Shown: piece by piece, positions 1-7,320 of the stretch
How positions within the stretch are numbered: position 1 is the stretch's first letter
Layout of the letters: each line of letters starts with the position of its first letter
Assembly (NCBI RefSeq): GCF_001984195.1
Contig: NZ_MTQN01000011.1
Coordinates: forward strand, 434,001-498,000
Origin: Kribbella sp. ALI-6-A
GTDB taxonomy: Bacteria; Actinomycetota; Actinomycetes; Propionibacteriales; Kribbellaceae
DNA: 64,000 nucleotides
Direction: 5' to 3'
The notes under the pieces: generated by a model
Told to the model about the DNA's origin: nothing
What the model saw: only the letters and a program-made list of their open reading frames with translations
Database searches by the model: none
Program-made: the position numbers and the translations under genes

Positions 1-573
1 CTGCGCTTCTTCGCCGCCACGGGTGTGTGCCTGCTGGCCGTCACGCTGCTGATGTCCGGCAACGGCTTCCAAGCTCCCCGGAACGGCGACCTGCTGATGC
101 TCGCCGCCGCGGTGGTCCGCGCGGTGCACGTCGCGCTCGTTGGGCGACTGACGAAGGACCGCGTCGTCCGGCCGTTGCAGCTGACCACCATCCAGATGGT
201 TGCCGGCTCGGCGCTGTTCGTCGTACCGGCGTCGAGCAGCTTGCCGACGCTGACAAAGGTGGATGCAGCAGTCTGGGGCCAGCTCGTCTATCTCGCCCTG
301 TTCTGCAGCGTGTTCGCGTTCCTCGCGCAGACCTGGGCGGTGCAGAACAGCTCCGCGAGCCGGGCCAGCCTGCTGCTCGGCACCGAACCCGTCTGGGCGG
401 TTGCGGTCGGCATCGGCCTCGGCGGCGAGAAGTTCACCGCCCTGGCGGGTCTCGGGGCGGTGCTCATGGTCACCGGAACGTACTGGGGACAGAGCATCGA
501 ACGCGCCACCAACGAGGTGCCGCCGCCACGCCCGGCACCGCCTAGGACGCCGACTTCTCCTGCACGGCTTTGA
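1..573 (+). CDS. EamA/DMT-family transporter, C-terminal part (5' end outside window)
   Basis: The frame is open from base 1, so only about 190 C-terminal residues are visible. They form several hydrophobic segments, including LVYLALFCSVFAFLAQTWAV and ALAGLGAVLMVTGTYW. The GTEPVWA motif is typical of the second EamA repeat of drug/metabolite-type membrane permeases. The protein ends in a short proline/arginine-rich tail, probably cytoplasmic. The substrate cannot be inferred. The gene converges on hemE, and the two coding regions overlap by 32 bp (542-573), leaving no room for a terminator between them. Confidence 0.85.
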   Translation: MRFFAATGVCLLAVTLLMSGNGFQAPRNGDLLMLAAAVVRAVHVALVGRLTKDRVVRPLQLTTIQMVAGSALFVVPASSSLPTLTKVDAAVWGQLVYLALFCSVFAFLAQTWAVQNSSASRASLLLGTEPVWAVAVGIGLGGEKFTALAGLGAVLMVTGTYWGQSIERATNEVPPPRPAPPRTPTSPARL

Positions 574-1603
574 CGATGCGGTGCAGGACCTCCGGGTCGG
601 CGGTCGGGGGGACGCCGTGGCCGAGGTTGAAGATGTGGCCGGGGGCCGCCTTGCCCTCAGTGAGGATGCGGTCGAGCTCGGGCTCGATGGCGTCCCAGCC
701 GGCGAACAGCAGCGCCGGGTCGAGGTTGCCCTGGACCGGCTTCGGCGAGCCGCCGGCGGCGACGACCCGGCGGACGGCCTCGTCCAGCGGGACGCGCCAG
801 TCGACACCCACGACGTCGGCTCCGGCCTCGCTCATCAGGCCGAGCAGCTCGCCGTTGTTCACGCCGAAGTGCAGCCGCGGTACGCCGTACTGCTCCAGCG
901 CGGCGAAGACCTTGGCGGAGTGCGGCTGCACGAACTGCGCGTAGTCACGCGGCGACAGCGCCCCGGCCCAGGAGTCGAAGAGCTGGATCGCCGACGCACC
1001 GGCCTCGACCTGGACCGACAGGTACGCGATCGCCACGTCGGCGAGCCGGTCGGCGAGCGCGTGCCAGAGCTTCGGGTCGCCGTGCATCATCGCCTTGGTC
1101 CGGGCGTAGTCCTTGCTCGGCCCGCCCTCCACCAGGTACGACGCGACAGTGAACGGCGCCCCGGCGAATCCGATCAGCGGCGTCCCACCCAGCTCGGACA
1201 CCAACTGCTGAACCGACTCGGTCACGTAGGGCACGTCCGACGGCTCGACCGGCCGGACGGCGGCCAGGTCCGCGGCGGACCGCACCGGCGACGCAATCAC
1301 CGGGCCGACGCCGGGCTTGATCTCCAGGTCGACCCCGACCGCCTTGAGCGGGAGCACGATGTCGGAGTAGAAGATCGCCGCGTCGACGCCGTAACGGCGT
1401 ACCGGCTGCAGCGTTATCTCAACGACGAGGTCGGGTCGCGTGCAGGACTCGAGCATCGAGATGCCCTCCCGCACCGCGCGGTACTCCGGCAATGAGCGGC
1501 CCGCCTGACGCATGAACCAGACCGGCGTGTGCGGCCCGGGCTCACCCCGGGCGGCGAGCAGGAAAGGAGACCGGTCGAGCGCAGCGGACGGTGTCGAAGG
1601 CAC
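542..1603 (-). CDS. hemE: Uroporphyrinogen III decarboxylase
   Basis: Converts uroporphyrinogen III to coproporphyrinogen III in heme synthesis, in the cytosol. The family N-terminal signature is present (PVWFMRQAGRSLPEYR), followed by GFAGAPFT and the C-terminal HIFNLGHGVPP motif. Length is about 353 residues, normal for HemE. The GTG at 1603 is chosen because TGGGAT ends 8 nt upstream, a weak -10 for a leaderless start; another GTG at 1618 would add five residues, and neither has a clear ribosome binding site. It is divergent from the DUF3000 gene. Hem genes recur in the window: hemH lies about 51 kb away. Confidence 0.93.
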   Translation of the reverse strand: MPSTPSAALDRSPFLLAARGEPGPHTPVWFMRQAGRSLPEYRAVREGISMLESCTRPDLVVEITLQPVRRYGVDAAIFYSDIVLPLKAVGVDLEIKPGVGPVIASPVRSAADLAAVRPVEPSDVPYVTESVQQLVSELGGTPLIGFAGAPFTVASYLVEGGPSKDYARTKAMMHGDPKLWHALADRLADVAIAYLSVQVEAGASAIQLFDSWAGALSPRDYAQFVQPHSAKVFAALEQYGVPRLHFGVNNGELLGLMSEAGADVVGVDWRVPLDEAVRRVVAAGGSPKPVQGNLDPALLFAGWDAIEPELDRILTEGKAAPGHIFNLGHGVPPTADPEVLHRIVKAVQEKSAS

Positions 1604-1729
1604 GTCCGATGATCCCACGCCGAGGCCGTCGTCCTGACATCTGGTCACCACCGGCGCCCCTCGAACCCCAGCAGCACCCCACATCACACCACCGGCGCGT
1701 CGAGACCCGCGTCGGTGCGTGATCAGTCG

Positions 1730-1735
1730 TAGGCT
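1730..1735 (+). promoter_or_regulatory. -10 element (TAGGCT) for leaderless DUF3000 gene
   Basis: TAGGCT ends 7 nt before the ATG at 1743 and there is no Shine-Dalgarno sequence, the geometry of a leaderless actinobacterial transcript. No convincing -35 is visible. Confidence 0.5.
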
Positions 1736-1742
1736 GCGAAGC

Positions 1743-2345
1743 ATGGGTGCCCGCAAGCAGGTCGACGCGCCACCCGCGGAGTTCGCCGAGGCCCTGACGC
1801 AGTTGCGTGAGGCCCGGTTCCGGCCCGAGGTCTTCGTCGAGGAGATGCCCGCGCCGCAGCGGATCGCTCCGCACGCGGCCGCGGTCAGCGCCGACGTGAC
1901 GGTCGACGGTGACGATGTCGCCACCGGCCGTCTGGTCGTCCTCTACGACCCGGACGGGAACGACGCCTGGCAGTCGACCTTCCGCTGTGTCGCGTACGTG
2001 CGTGCGGCCGTCGAGCCGGAGATGGTGACCGACGCGCTGCTCGGTGGCGTGGGCTGGACCTGGTTGATGGAGGCGCTGGCCGACCGGGGTGCCGACTTCC
2101 TGGCGCCGAGCGGTACCGTCACCAGGGTGGTGTCGGAGAGTTTCGGCGGGATGGCCGACGACGACGCGACCGCGGAGATCGAGATCCGCGCCTCCTGGAG
2201 CCCGATCGCGGGCCCGGACGGCGGAATCGACGTGACGCGGCACGCGGAGGCGTGGGGCGAGGTGCTGTGCACCGCGGCAGGGTTGCCGCCGGTGCCGCCA
2301 GGCGTGGTCGCGATGCCTACCCGCCGCGGTCAGCGGGGCCAATGA
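1743..2345 (+). CDS. DUF3000 domain protein
   Basis: A 200-residue actinobacterial protein of unknown function matching DUF3000 (EALTQLREARFRPEVFVEE near the N-terminus, then STFRCVAYVRAA and a WTWLMEAL segment). In actinobacteria it typically sits between hemE and ribonuclease D, as here. No signal peptide or membrane segment is seen. The ATG at 1743 is preferred because TAGGCT lies 7 nt upstream, which suggests leaderless transcription. Its stop overlaps the rnd start (ATGA at 2342-2345), so the two are translationally coupled. Confidence 0.85.
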   Translation: MGARKQVDAPPAEFAEALTQLREARFRPEVFVEEMPAPQRIAPHAAAVSADVTVDGDDVATGRLVVLYDPDGNDAWQSTFRCVAYVRAAVEPEMVTDALLGGVGWTWLMEALADRGADFLAPSGTVTRVVSESFGGMADDDATAEIEIRASWSPIAGPDGGIDVTRHAEAWGEVLCTAAGLPPVPPGVVAMPTRRGQRGQ

Positions 2346-3604
2346 GCCCGGCCGAGACCCAGCAGTCGCCCGTCCCCGAGGATCCCACCGAGACCCTGCC
2401 ACTGCTCGAACTGCGCGACGGACTGTCCGAGGTCGTCGACACCGGCAGTGCGCTGAGCGAGGTCGTCGAGGCCTTCCGCAGCGGCACCGGACCGGTTGCG
2501 GTGGACGCCGAGCGAGCCTCCGGCTACCGGTACTCCCACCGCGCGTACCTGGTGCAGCTGCGCCGTGAGGGCTCGGGCTCGGCGCTGGTCGACCCGATTC
2601 CGTTCGGTGACCTGTCCGCGCTCGGCGACGCGATCGTCGACGCGGAGTGGATCATTCATGCCGCGAACCAGGATCTGGCCTGCCTGGCCGAGGTCGGCAT
2701 GGTTCCGCGCAAGGTCTTCGACACCGAACTGGCCGGCCGGCTGCTCGGTTATCCCAAGGTCGGTCTGGCCTCGCTGGTCAGCGAAGTCCTCGGGTACCGG
2801 ATGCGCAAGGAGCACTCGGCCGCCGACTGGTCCACCCGCCCGCTGCCCAGCCCCTGGCTGGTGTACGCCGCGCTCGACGTCGAGATGCTGATCGAGCTGC
2901 GCGACGCGATCGAGCTGGAACTGCGCCGCGAGGGCAAGTGGGAGTGGGCCGAGCAGGAGTTCGCCGCGATCCTGTCCGCGCCGCCGCGCGAGCCGAAGCC
3001 CGACCCGTGGCGCCGGACGTCCGGCATGCACCGGGTCCGAAACCGGCGCAGCCTGGCCGTCGTACGGGCGTTGTGGGAGGCCCGCGACCAGATCGCCGCG
3101 GCCGCCGACATCTCCCCCGGCCGGATCCTGCCCGACGCCGCGATCGTCGAGGCTGCGGCCGCGATGCCGGTCGACCGCGAGACGCTGCAGCGGCTGACCG
3201 CGTTCAAGGGCCGCGGCGCGCATCGCCACATGCGGACCTGGTGGGAGGCGATCGACCACGCCCGCCGGCTGCCCGACAGCGAACTGCCCAAGCAAGGCCC
3301 CCGGTACGACGGCCCGCCGCCGGCCCGCGCCTGGGCCGACCGCGACCCGGACGCCGCCGCCCGGTTGTCGGCCGCCCGTGCTGCGGTCGGCGAGATCGCC
3401 GAGGCGCACCGGCTGCCGACCGAGAACCTGCTGTCCCCCGACACGATCCGCCGGCTGGCCTGGTCTCCCCCGGCCGACCCGCAGCTCGACGTGGTCAGCA
3501 CGTTCCTGCGCGAGCACGGCGCCCGCGAGTGGCAGATCGGCCTGACCGCGCAGGTCCTCACCGACGCCATCACGGTCACCGCTCCGGCCAAACCGCTGGA
3601 CTGA
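2342..3604 (+). CDS. rnd: Ribonuclease D (DEDDy exonuclease with HRDC domain)
   Basis: 3'-5' exoribonuclease for tRNA and stable RNA processing. The DEDDy active site is readable: D and E in VAVDAERAS (Exo I), D in HAANQDLACL (Exo II), and Y/D in VYAALDVEML (Exo III). A C-terminal HRDC-type helical region follows (RALWEARDQIAAAADISPGR, then ELPKQGPRYDGPPP). Length is 420 residues, slightly longer than E. coli RNase D. It is translationally coupled to DUF3000 by the ATGA overlap. The downstream spacer holds a hairpin and G-tracts before the convergent glutathione peroxidase. Confidence 0.92.
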   Translation: MSPAETQQSPVPEDPTETLPLLELRDGLSEVVDTGSALSEVVEAFRSGTGPVAVDAERASGYRYSHRAYLVQLRREGSGSALVDPIPFGDLSALGDAIVDAEWIIHAANQDLACLAEVGMVPRKVFDTELAGRLLGYPKVGLASLVSEVLGYRMRKEHSAADWSTRPLPSPWLVYAALDVEMLIELRDAIELELRREGKWEWAEQEFAAILSAPPREPKPDPWRRTSGMHRVRNRRSLAVVRALWEARDQIAAAADISPGRILPDAAIVEAAAAMPVDRETLQRLTAFKGRGAHRHMRTWWEAIDHARRLPDSELPKQGPRYDGPPPARAWADRDPDAAARLSAARAAVGEIAEAHRLPTENLLSPDTIRRLAWSPPADPQLDVVSTFLREHGAREWQIGLTAQVLTDAITVTAPAKPLD

Positions 3605-3712
3605 CCCGGCCGATCGCCCCCACGTCGCTTACGGCCCGTCACCCGCCGCCCACTGCCGGCGGCCGCCGCAACCCCTCACCACCAGCCACCAGCCACGGCC
3701 AGATGGTGGGTC

Positions 3713-3787
3713 AACCCACGAAATGGCCCGTTGGCCCACCAAATACCAGTAGGCCAACGGGCGAATTGCCGGGTTCACCCACCAAAT
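3713..3787. repeat. Three degenerate copies of an AACCCACSAAAT-like motif
   Basis: Near-copies AACCCACGAAAT (from 3713), GGCCCACCAAAT (from 3733) and TCACCCACCAAAT (from 3775) lie in the spacer downstream of rnd. The middle copy is embedded in an inverted repeat. Their irregular spacing and position argue against coding. The role is unknown. Confidence 0.5.
3726..3762. terminator. Hairpin downstream of rnd
   Basis: Perfect 11-bp inverted repeat GCCCGTTGGCC (3726-3736) and GGCCAACGGGC (3752-3762) with a 15-nt loop and no U-tract. It lies between convergent rnd and gpx and could serve either strand. The rest of the 3605-3916 spacer holds a C-rich stretch (3605-3710) and G-tracts (3817 on); no gene is seen. 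Confidence 0.45.
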
Positions 3788-3816
3788 GCCCACCGGTGCG
3801 ACCCGGATGCGCGAGC

Positions 3817-3844
3817 GGGTGGGGCGGGGTGAGGTGGGCGGGGG
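3817..3844 (+). other. G-quadruplex-type G-tract cluster
   Basis: Runs of G at 3817-3819, 3821-3824, 3826-3829, 3836-3838 and 3840-3844 are separated by loops of 1, 1, 6 and 1 nt, a textbook intramolecular quadruplex pattern on the + strand. More G-runs follow to about 3916. It lies between the convergent 3' ends of rnd and gpx. Confidence 0.55.
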
Positions 3845-3916
3845 CGTGAGTCTGGGGCGGTGCGGGAGGCCGGGGCGGGGGCGTGAGGCCGGGTGGGGCG
3901 AAGGTGGGAAGCGGGG

Positions 3917-4405
3917 TCAGGCCGGCAGCTGGGCCTCGATGGCTTCGACGACCTCCGGGGATTCCGGGGTGGTCCGGGTGCGGAAGCGCGCCGCGACCGT
4001 GCCGTCGGGGGTCACCAAGAACTTCTCGAAGTTCCACTGCACGTCACCGGCGTTGCCCTCGGCGTCCGGGGCGAGCGTGAGCTCCTGGAACAGCGGGTGC
4101 CGGTGATCGCCGTTCACCTCGAGCTTGTCGAGCATCGGGAACGTCACGCCGTACGTCGTGGAGCAGAACTCCTGGATCTCCTCGGCCGTGCCGGGCTCCT
4201 GACCGCCGAACTGGTTGCACGGCGCGCCGAGCACAGTGAACCCGCGGGACGCGTACTTCTTCTGCAGGTTCTCCAGCTCGGAGTACTGCGGGGTGGAGCC
4301 GCACCGTGACGCGACGTTCACGACCAGCACGGTTTTGCCCTTGTACTCCCCAAGCGACGTCTCGGCGCCGGACAGGGTTCGCAGCGGGATGTCGTACAGA
4401 CTCAT
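3917..4405 (-). CDS. gpx: Glutathione peroxidase family (thioredoxin-dependent type) peroxidase
   Basis: Reduces hydrogen peroxide or organic peroxides in the cytosol. The peroxidatic Cys35 sits in VASRCGSTPQY, followed by PCNQFGGQEPG (Cys63) and WNFEKFLV. Cys81 in EFCSTTYGVTFPM corresponds to the resolving cysteine of thioredoxin-dependent members, so thioredoxin or mycoredoxin rather than glutathione is the likely reductant (inference). Length is 162 residues, typical of the family. The ATG at 4405 has a good GAGGA site 8 nt upstream, which overlaps the stop of the preceding dienelactone hydrolase gene, so the two probably form an operon. Confidence 0.9.
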   Translation of the reverse strand: MSLYDIPLRTLSGAETSLGEYKGKTVLVVNVASRCGSTPQYSELENLQKKYASRGFTVLGAPCNQFGGQEPGTAEEIQEFCSTTYGVTFPMLDKLEVNGDHRHPLFQELTLAPDAEGNAGDVQWNFEKFLVTPDGTVAARFRTRTTPESPEVVEAIEAQLPA

Positions 4406-4413
4406 GTGGTTCC

Positions 4414-5088
4414 TCATTCGGCAGGCAGGTGGCGGGACAGGAAAGCGGTGGTGCGCTGCCAGGCCAGCGCGGAGGCCTCGGCGTCGTGGAACGCGGGCAT
4501 CGGGTTGTCGAACGCGTGCCCGGCGCCCGGGTAACCATGGACCTCGGCGTCGCCGAGCGCGGCGACGATCCGGTCGATGGTGTCCGGCGGCAAGTAGTCG
4601 TCGGCGTCACCGAAGTGGTGCAGGCTGGTCGCGTCGACCTTCGGTGCGAGCTCCAGCAGGTTGGGCAGGGCGGAGCCGTAGTAGCTGACCAGGACGTCGG
4701 GCGGCGAGACCGCGGCGACGTTGAAGCCGAGCCCGCCGCCGAAGCAGAAGCCGATCACGCCGACCGGGGTGTCGCGGCCGCGCAGGTACTCCAGCGCGGC
4801 GACCGCGTCGGAGACGGCCAGGTCCCAGTCGAGGCGTGCGACGACTGCGAGGGCGCGGTCGAGCAGGTCGGGTGCGTCGGGGTCGAGATCGACGTCGTCG
4901 AGGCGCCAGAAGATTTCGGGGGCGACGACGTGGTAGCCGAGTGCGGCGAACTGGGCGCCGCGCTCCTGGATGTAGTCGGAGACTCCGAAGATCTCCTGCA
5001 GGAGCAACAGACCGGGACCGGTCCCCGAGGGGGCCTCCCAGACATGCACGGGCATCAGGCCGGAGCCGGTGTCGATTTCCAGGGGCAC
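4414..5088 (-). CDS. Dienelactone hydrolase family protein
   Basis: A 224-residue alpha/beta hydrolase. The nucleophile is Cys115 in GFCFGGG, with an acid in the FGDADDYLP segment (D161-D164) and His191 in GAGHAFDNP, the Cys-Asp-His triad of dienelactone hydrolases. LLLLQEIFGVSDYI matches the family N-terminus. The substrate is unknown; many actinobacterial members are not in catechol pathways. The GTG at 5088 is supported by TAGGCT (5096-5101) 7 nt upstream on the minus strand. It lies 8 bp upstream of gpx, suggesting co-expression, perhaps in detoxification. Confidence 0.9.
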   Translation of the reverse strand: MPLEIDTGSGLMPVHVWEAPSGTGPGLLLLQEIFGVSDYIQERGAQFAALGYHVVAPEIFWRLDDVDLDPDAPDLLDRALAVVARLDWDLAVSDAVAALEYLRGRDTPVGVIGFCFGGGLGFNVAAVSPPDVLVSYYGSALPNLLELAPKVDATSLHHFGDADDYLPPDTIDRIVAALGDAEVHGYPGAGHAFDNPMPAFHDAEASALAWQRTTAFLSRHLPAE

Positions 5089-5095
5089 GCCTGCG

Positions 5096-5101
5096 AGCCT
5101 A
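5096..5101 (-). promoter_or_regulatory. -10 element (TAGGCT) for leaderless dienelactone hydrolase
   Basis: TAGGCT on the minus strand ends 7 nt before the GTG at 5088, with no ribosome binding site between. It is the same hexamer and spacing as the DUF3000 promoter at 1730. Confidence 0.5.
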
Positions 5102-5131
5102 CAGTTTTGTTCGATGTCTTAGCTCTGTGTA

Positions 5132-5812
5132 TCAGCGGGCGTCGACCGACTCTTCCGCGGTGCGGGTGATGCGCTGGAGTCGAGACGACTTGGCCGGGAC
5201 CCATCTCTTGCACTCGTCGATGGCGGCGCTCAGCAGCCGGTACAGGCGCTCGTCCGGGTCAGGGACGCAGGCCTGGGAGATGCCCTCGACCGCGCACGAC
5301 ACGGCTCGGGGCGCTGTGCGACGGGCGTAGTCCGGCGTACCGCGGTGGGCCTTGGCGGTGAACGCCCGGGCCCACTTGGTTGCTGCCGGGACCGAGTCGA
5401 GTGCCTCCTGCGAGGCCGGGTCCAGACTGTCCAGCGGGCGGCCGTCGAGCTGGGCGAGTTGCCTCTCCCCCACGATCAGCGCGACGGCCAGGATGTACTG
5501 GCGTTCCTGCGAGACCACCGGCAGGGCTTCCTGGATGCAGACGGCCGTCACCCGCGGAACGACGTGCGGGTCGTCCGGCGTCAGCCCGATCACCGACGGG
5601 ATCAGCGGCGCCAGCCGGGACCGGCCGGCGTCGGTGGTGCAGTCGTTGACGTCGCGGGCGACTCCCGCCAGCAGCGGGTGCGTGCAGGCGGGGTGGTCCG
5701 ACCAGGGTTCGCCGGCCAGATAGGACGCGAACTCCATGAAGCAGGCGCCCTTGCGCGGATTGCGGTGCTTGCCCCGGCTCAGGACCGGTACGGCGAGATC
5801 GAAGTTGTTCAT
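5132..5812 (-). CDS. Conserved hypothetical protein
   Basis: 226 residues starting MNNFDLAVPVLSRGKHRNPR at the ATG at 5812, with GGGAG about 10 nt upstream. The N-terminal half has a cysteine in GACFMEFASYLAG and further cysteines in PACTHP and NDCTTD. The C-terminal part is helical and ends in a basic stretch. There are no membrane segments or signal peptide. It resembles uncharacterised actinobacterial proteins but I cannot assign a family function. It is divergent from the beta-oxidation operon; 229 bp separate the starts. Confidence 0.75.
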   Translation of the reverse strand: MNNFDLAVPVLSRGKHRNPRKGACFMEFASYLAGEPWSDHPACTHPLLAGVARDVNDCTTDAGRSRLAPLIPSVIGLTPDDPHVVPRVTAVCIQEALPVVSQERQYILAVALIVGERQLAQLDGRPLDSLDPASQEALDSVPAATKWARAFTAKAHRGTPDYARRTAPRAVSCAVEGISQACVPDPDERLYRLLSAAIDECKRWVPAKSSRLQRITRTAEESVDAR

Positions 5813-5969
5813 CAGAGCGACTCCCGAAGCGTGCCTGTGTCCAGCATGCGCCCGATCCCGCCCGCGCGCCACGTCCAATCGCCGCGGAACCTGTGCATCG
5901 TCCGGACCGCTGGAAGCGCTGCGTCCCCACCCGCCACCAGGTTGTGAGCAGCCGCACAGGCGTGGCTGC

Positions 5970-6012
5970 TTGGGGCGGTTCGTTACCCACGGGTAGCATC
6001 GGGGTGCTACCC
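5970..6012 (+). promoter_or_regulatory. Promoter and palindromic operator candidate of the beta-oxidation operon
   Basis: A possible -35 TTGGGG (5970-5975) and -10 TAGCAT (5994-5999) are 18 bp apart. A perfect palindrome, GGGTAGCA (5991-5998) and TGCTACCC (6005-6012) with a 6-nt spacer, covers the -10 and the predicted transcription start. A further half-site TTACCC lies just upstream at 5984. This is the layout of a repressor operator; the regulator is not identified. Confidence 0.5.
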
Positions 6013-6041
6013 CCTTTCGAAGGCTGACAAAGGAGGGCCTC

Positions 6042-7241
6042 GTGCCCCGTGAGATCCGCGATGTCGTGTTCGTCGACGGCGTTCGCACCCCGTTCGGCAA
6101 GGCCAAGGGCCAGTACGCCGAGACGCGCGCCGACGACCTGGTGATCAAGTGCATCCGTGAGCTGCTGCGGCGCAACCCGTCGCTGCCGCCGGAGCGGGTC
6201 GAGGAGGTCGCGATCGCGGCCACCACCCAGATCGGCGACCAGGGCCTGACGATCGGCCGGACCGCCGCACTGCTGGCCGGCCTGCCCAACACCACCCCGG
6301 GCTACGCGATCGACCGGATGTGCGCGGGCGCGATGACCGCCGTCACCACCACCGCGTCCGGCATCGCCTTCGGCGCGTACGACGTGGTCGTGGCCGGCGG
6401 TGTCGAGCACATGGGCCGGCACCCGATGGGCGAGGGCGTCGACCCGAACCCGCGGATCATCTCCGAGAAGCTGGTCGACACCTCCGCGCTGGTGATGGGC
6501 TCCACCGCCGAGAACCTGCACGACCGGTTCCCGACCATCACCAAGGCGCGCACCGACGCGTTCGCGGCCGCCTCCCAGGAGCGCGCCGCCAAGGCCTACG
6601 CCAACGACCTGATCCAGCCCGACCTGGTCCCGGTCGCCACCCGCTCGGCCGAGCTCGGCTGGGGTCTGGCCACCACCGACGAGCCGATGCGTCCCGGCAC
6701 CACGGTGGAGGACCTGGCGAAGCTGAAGACGCCTTTCCGCCCGCACGGCCGGGTCACCGCGGGCAACTCGGCCGGCATCAACGACGGTGCGACGGCCTGC
6801 CTGCTGACGTCGGCCGAGGCCGCCGAGGAGCTCGGCCTGAAGCCGAAGATGAAGCTGGTCTCGTACGGCTTCGTCGGCGTCGAGCCCGAGGTGATGGGCA
6901 TCGGCCCAGTCCCGGCCACCGACAAGGCGCTGAAGCTGGCCGGCCTGACCATCGACGACATCCAGGCCTTCGAGGTCAACGAGGCGTTCGCCGTGCAGGT
7001 GCTGGCCTTTCTCGAGCACTACGGCATCGCCGACGACGACCCGCGGGTCAACCCGTACGGCGGCGCGATCGCCTACGGCCACCCGCTCGCCTCGTCCGGC
7101 GTCCGGCTGATGAACCAGCTGGCCCAGCAGTTCGAGCAGCGCCCCGAGGTCCGCTACGGCCTGACCACGATGTGCGTCGGCCTCGGCATGGGCGGAACGG
7201 TCATCTGGGAGAACCCGAACTGGGAAGGAAACGCCGCGTGA
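6042..7241 (+). CDS. fadA: Acetyl-CoA acyltransferase (thiolase)
   Basis: Catalyses the thiolytic last step of fatty-acid beta-oxidation (or acetoacetyl-CoA formation). Nucleophile Cys94 in DRMCAGAMTA, His347 in YGHPLASSG and Cys378 in TMCVGLGMGG form the thiolase triad. NEAFAVQ is also present. Length is 399 residues, normal for the family. The GTG at 6042 follows a strong AAAGGAGG. The next gene encodes the hydratase/dehydrogenase partner, so the pair forms a complete trifunctional-type set. In actinobacteria this pair often lies between rnd and dxs, as here. Confidence 0.93.
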   Translation: MPREIRDVVFVDGVRTPFGKAKGQYAETRADDLVIKCIRELLRRNPSLPPERVEEVAIAATTQIGDQGLTIGRTAALLAGLPNTTPGYAIDRMCAGAMTAVTTTASGIAFGAYDVVVAGGVEHMGRHPMGEGVDPNPRIISEKLVDTSALVMGSTAENLHDRFPTITKARTDAFAAASQERAAKAYANDLIQPDLVPVATRSAELGWGLATTDEPMRPGTTVEDLAKLKTPFRPHGRVTAGNSAGINDGATACLLTSAEAAEELGLKPKMKLVSYGFVGVEPEVMGIGPVPATDKALKLAGLTIDDIQAFEVNEAFAVQVLAFLEHYGIADDDPRVNPYGGAIAYGHPLASSGVRLMNQLAQQFEQRPEVRYGLTTMCVGLGMGGTVIWENPNWEGNAA

Positions 7242-7320
7242 GCGAGCGCCAGCGAGTGAACCAAACAGCACAGCACGGTCTCGCTCACTTGGGCGACGAG
7301 CGAAGCGAGGAGTCCAAGTG
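7238..7320. repeat. GAGCGAAGCGA-type intergenic element with nested inverted repeats
   Basis: GTGAGCGAG (7238-7246) pairs with CTCGCTCAC (7280-7288), and CACTTGG (7286-7292) pairs with CCAAGTG (7314-7320). The core contains ACGAGCGAAGCGAGGAG. It overlaps the stop of the thiolase gene and the start of fadB, and supplies its ribosome binding site (GAGGAG). A related element lies at 49706-49765. Confidence 0.55.
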
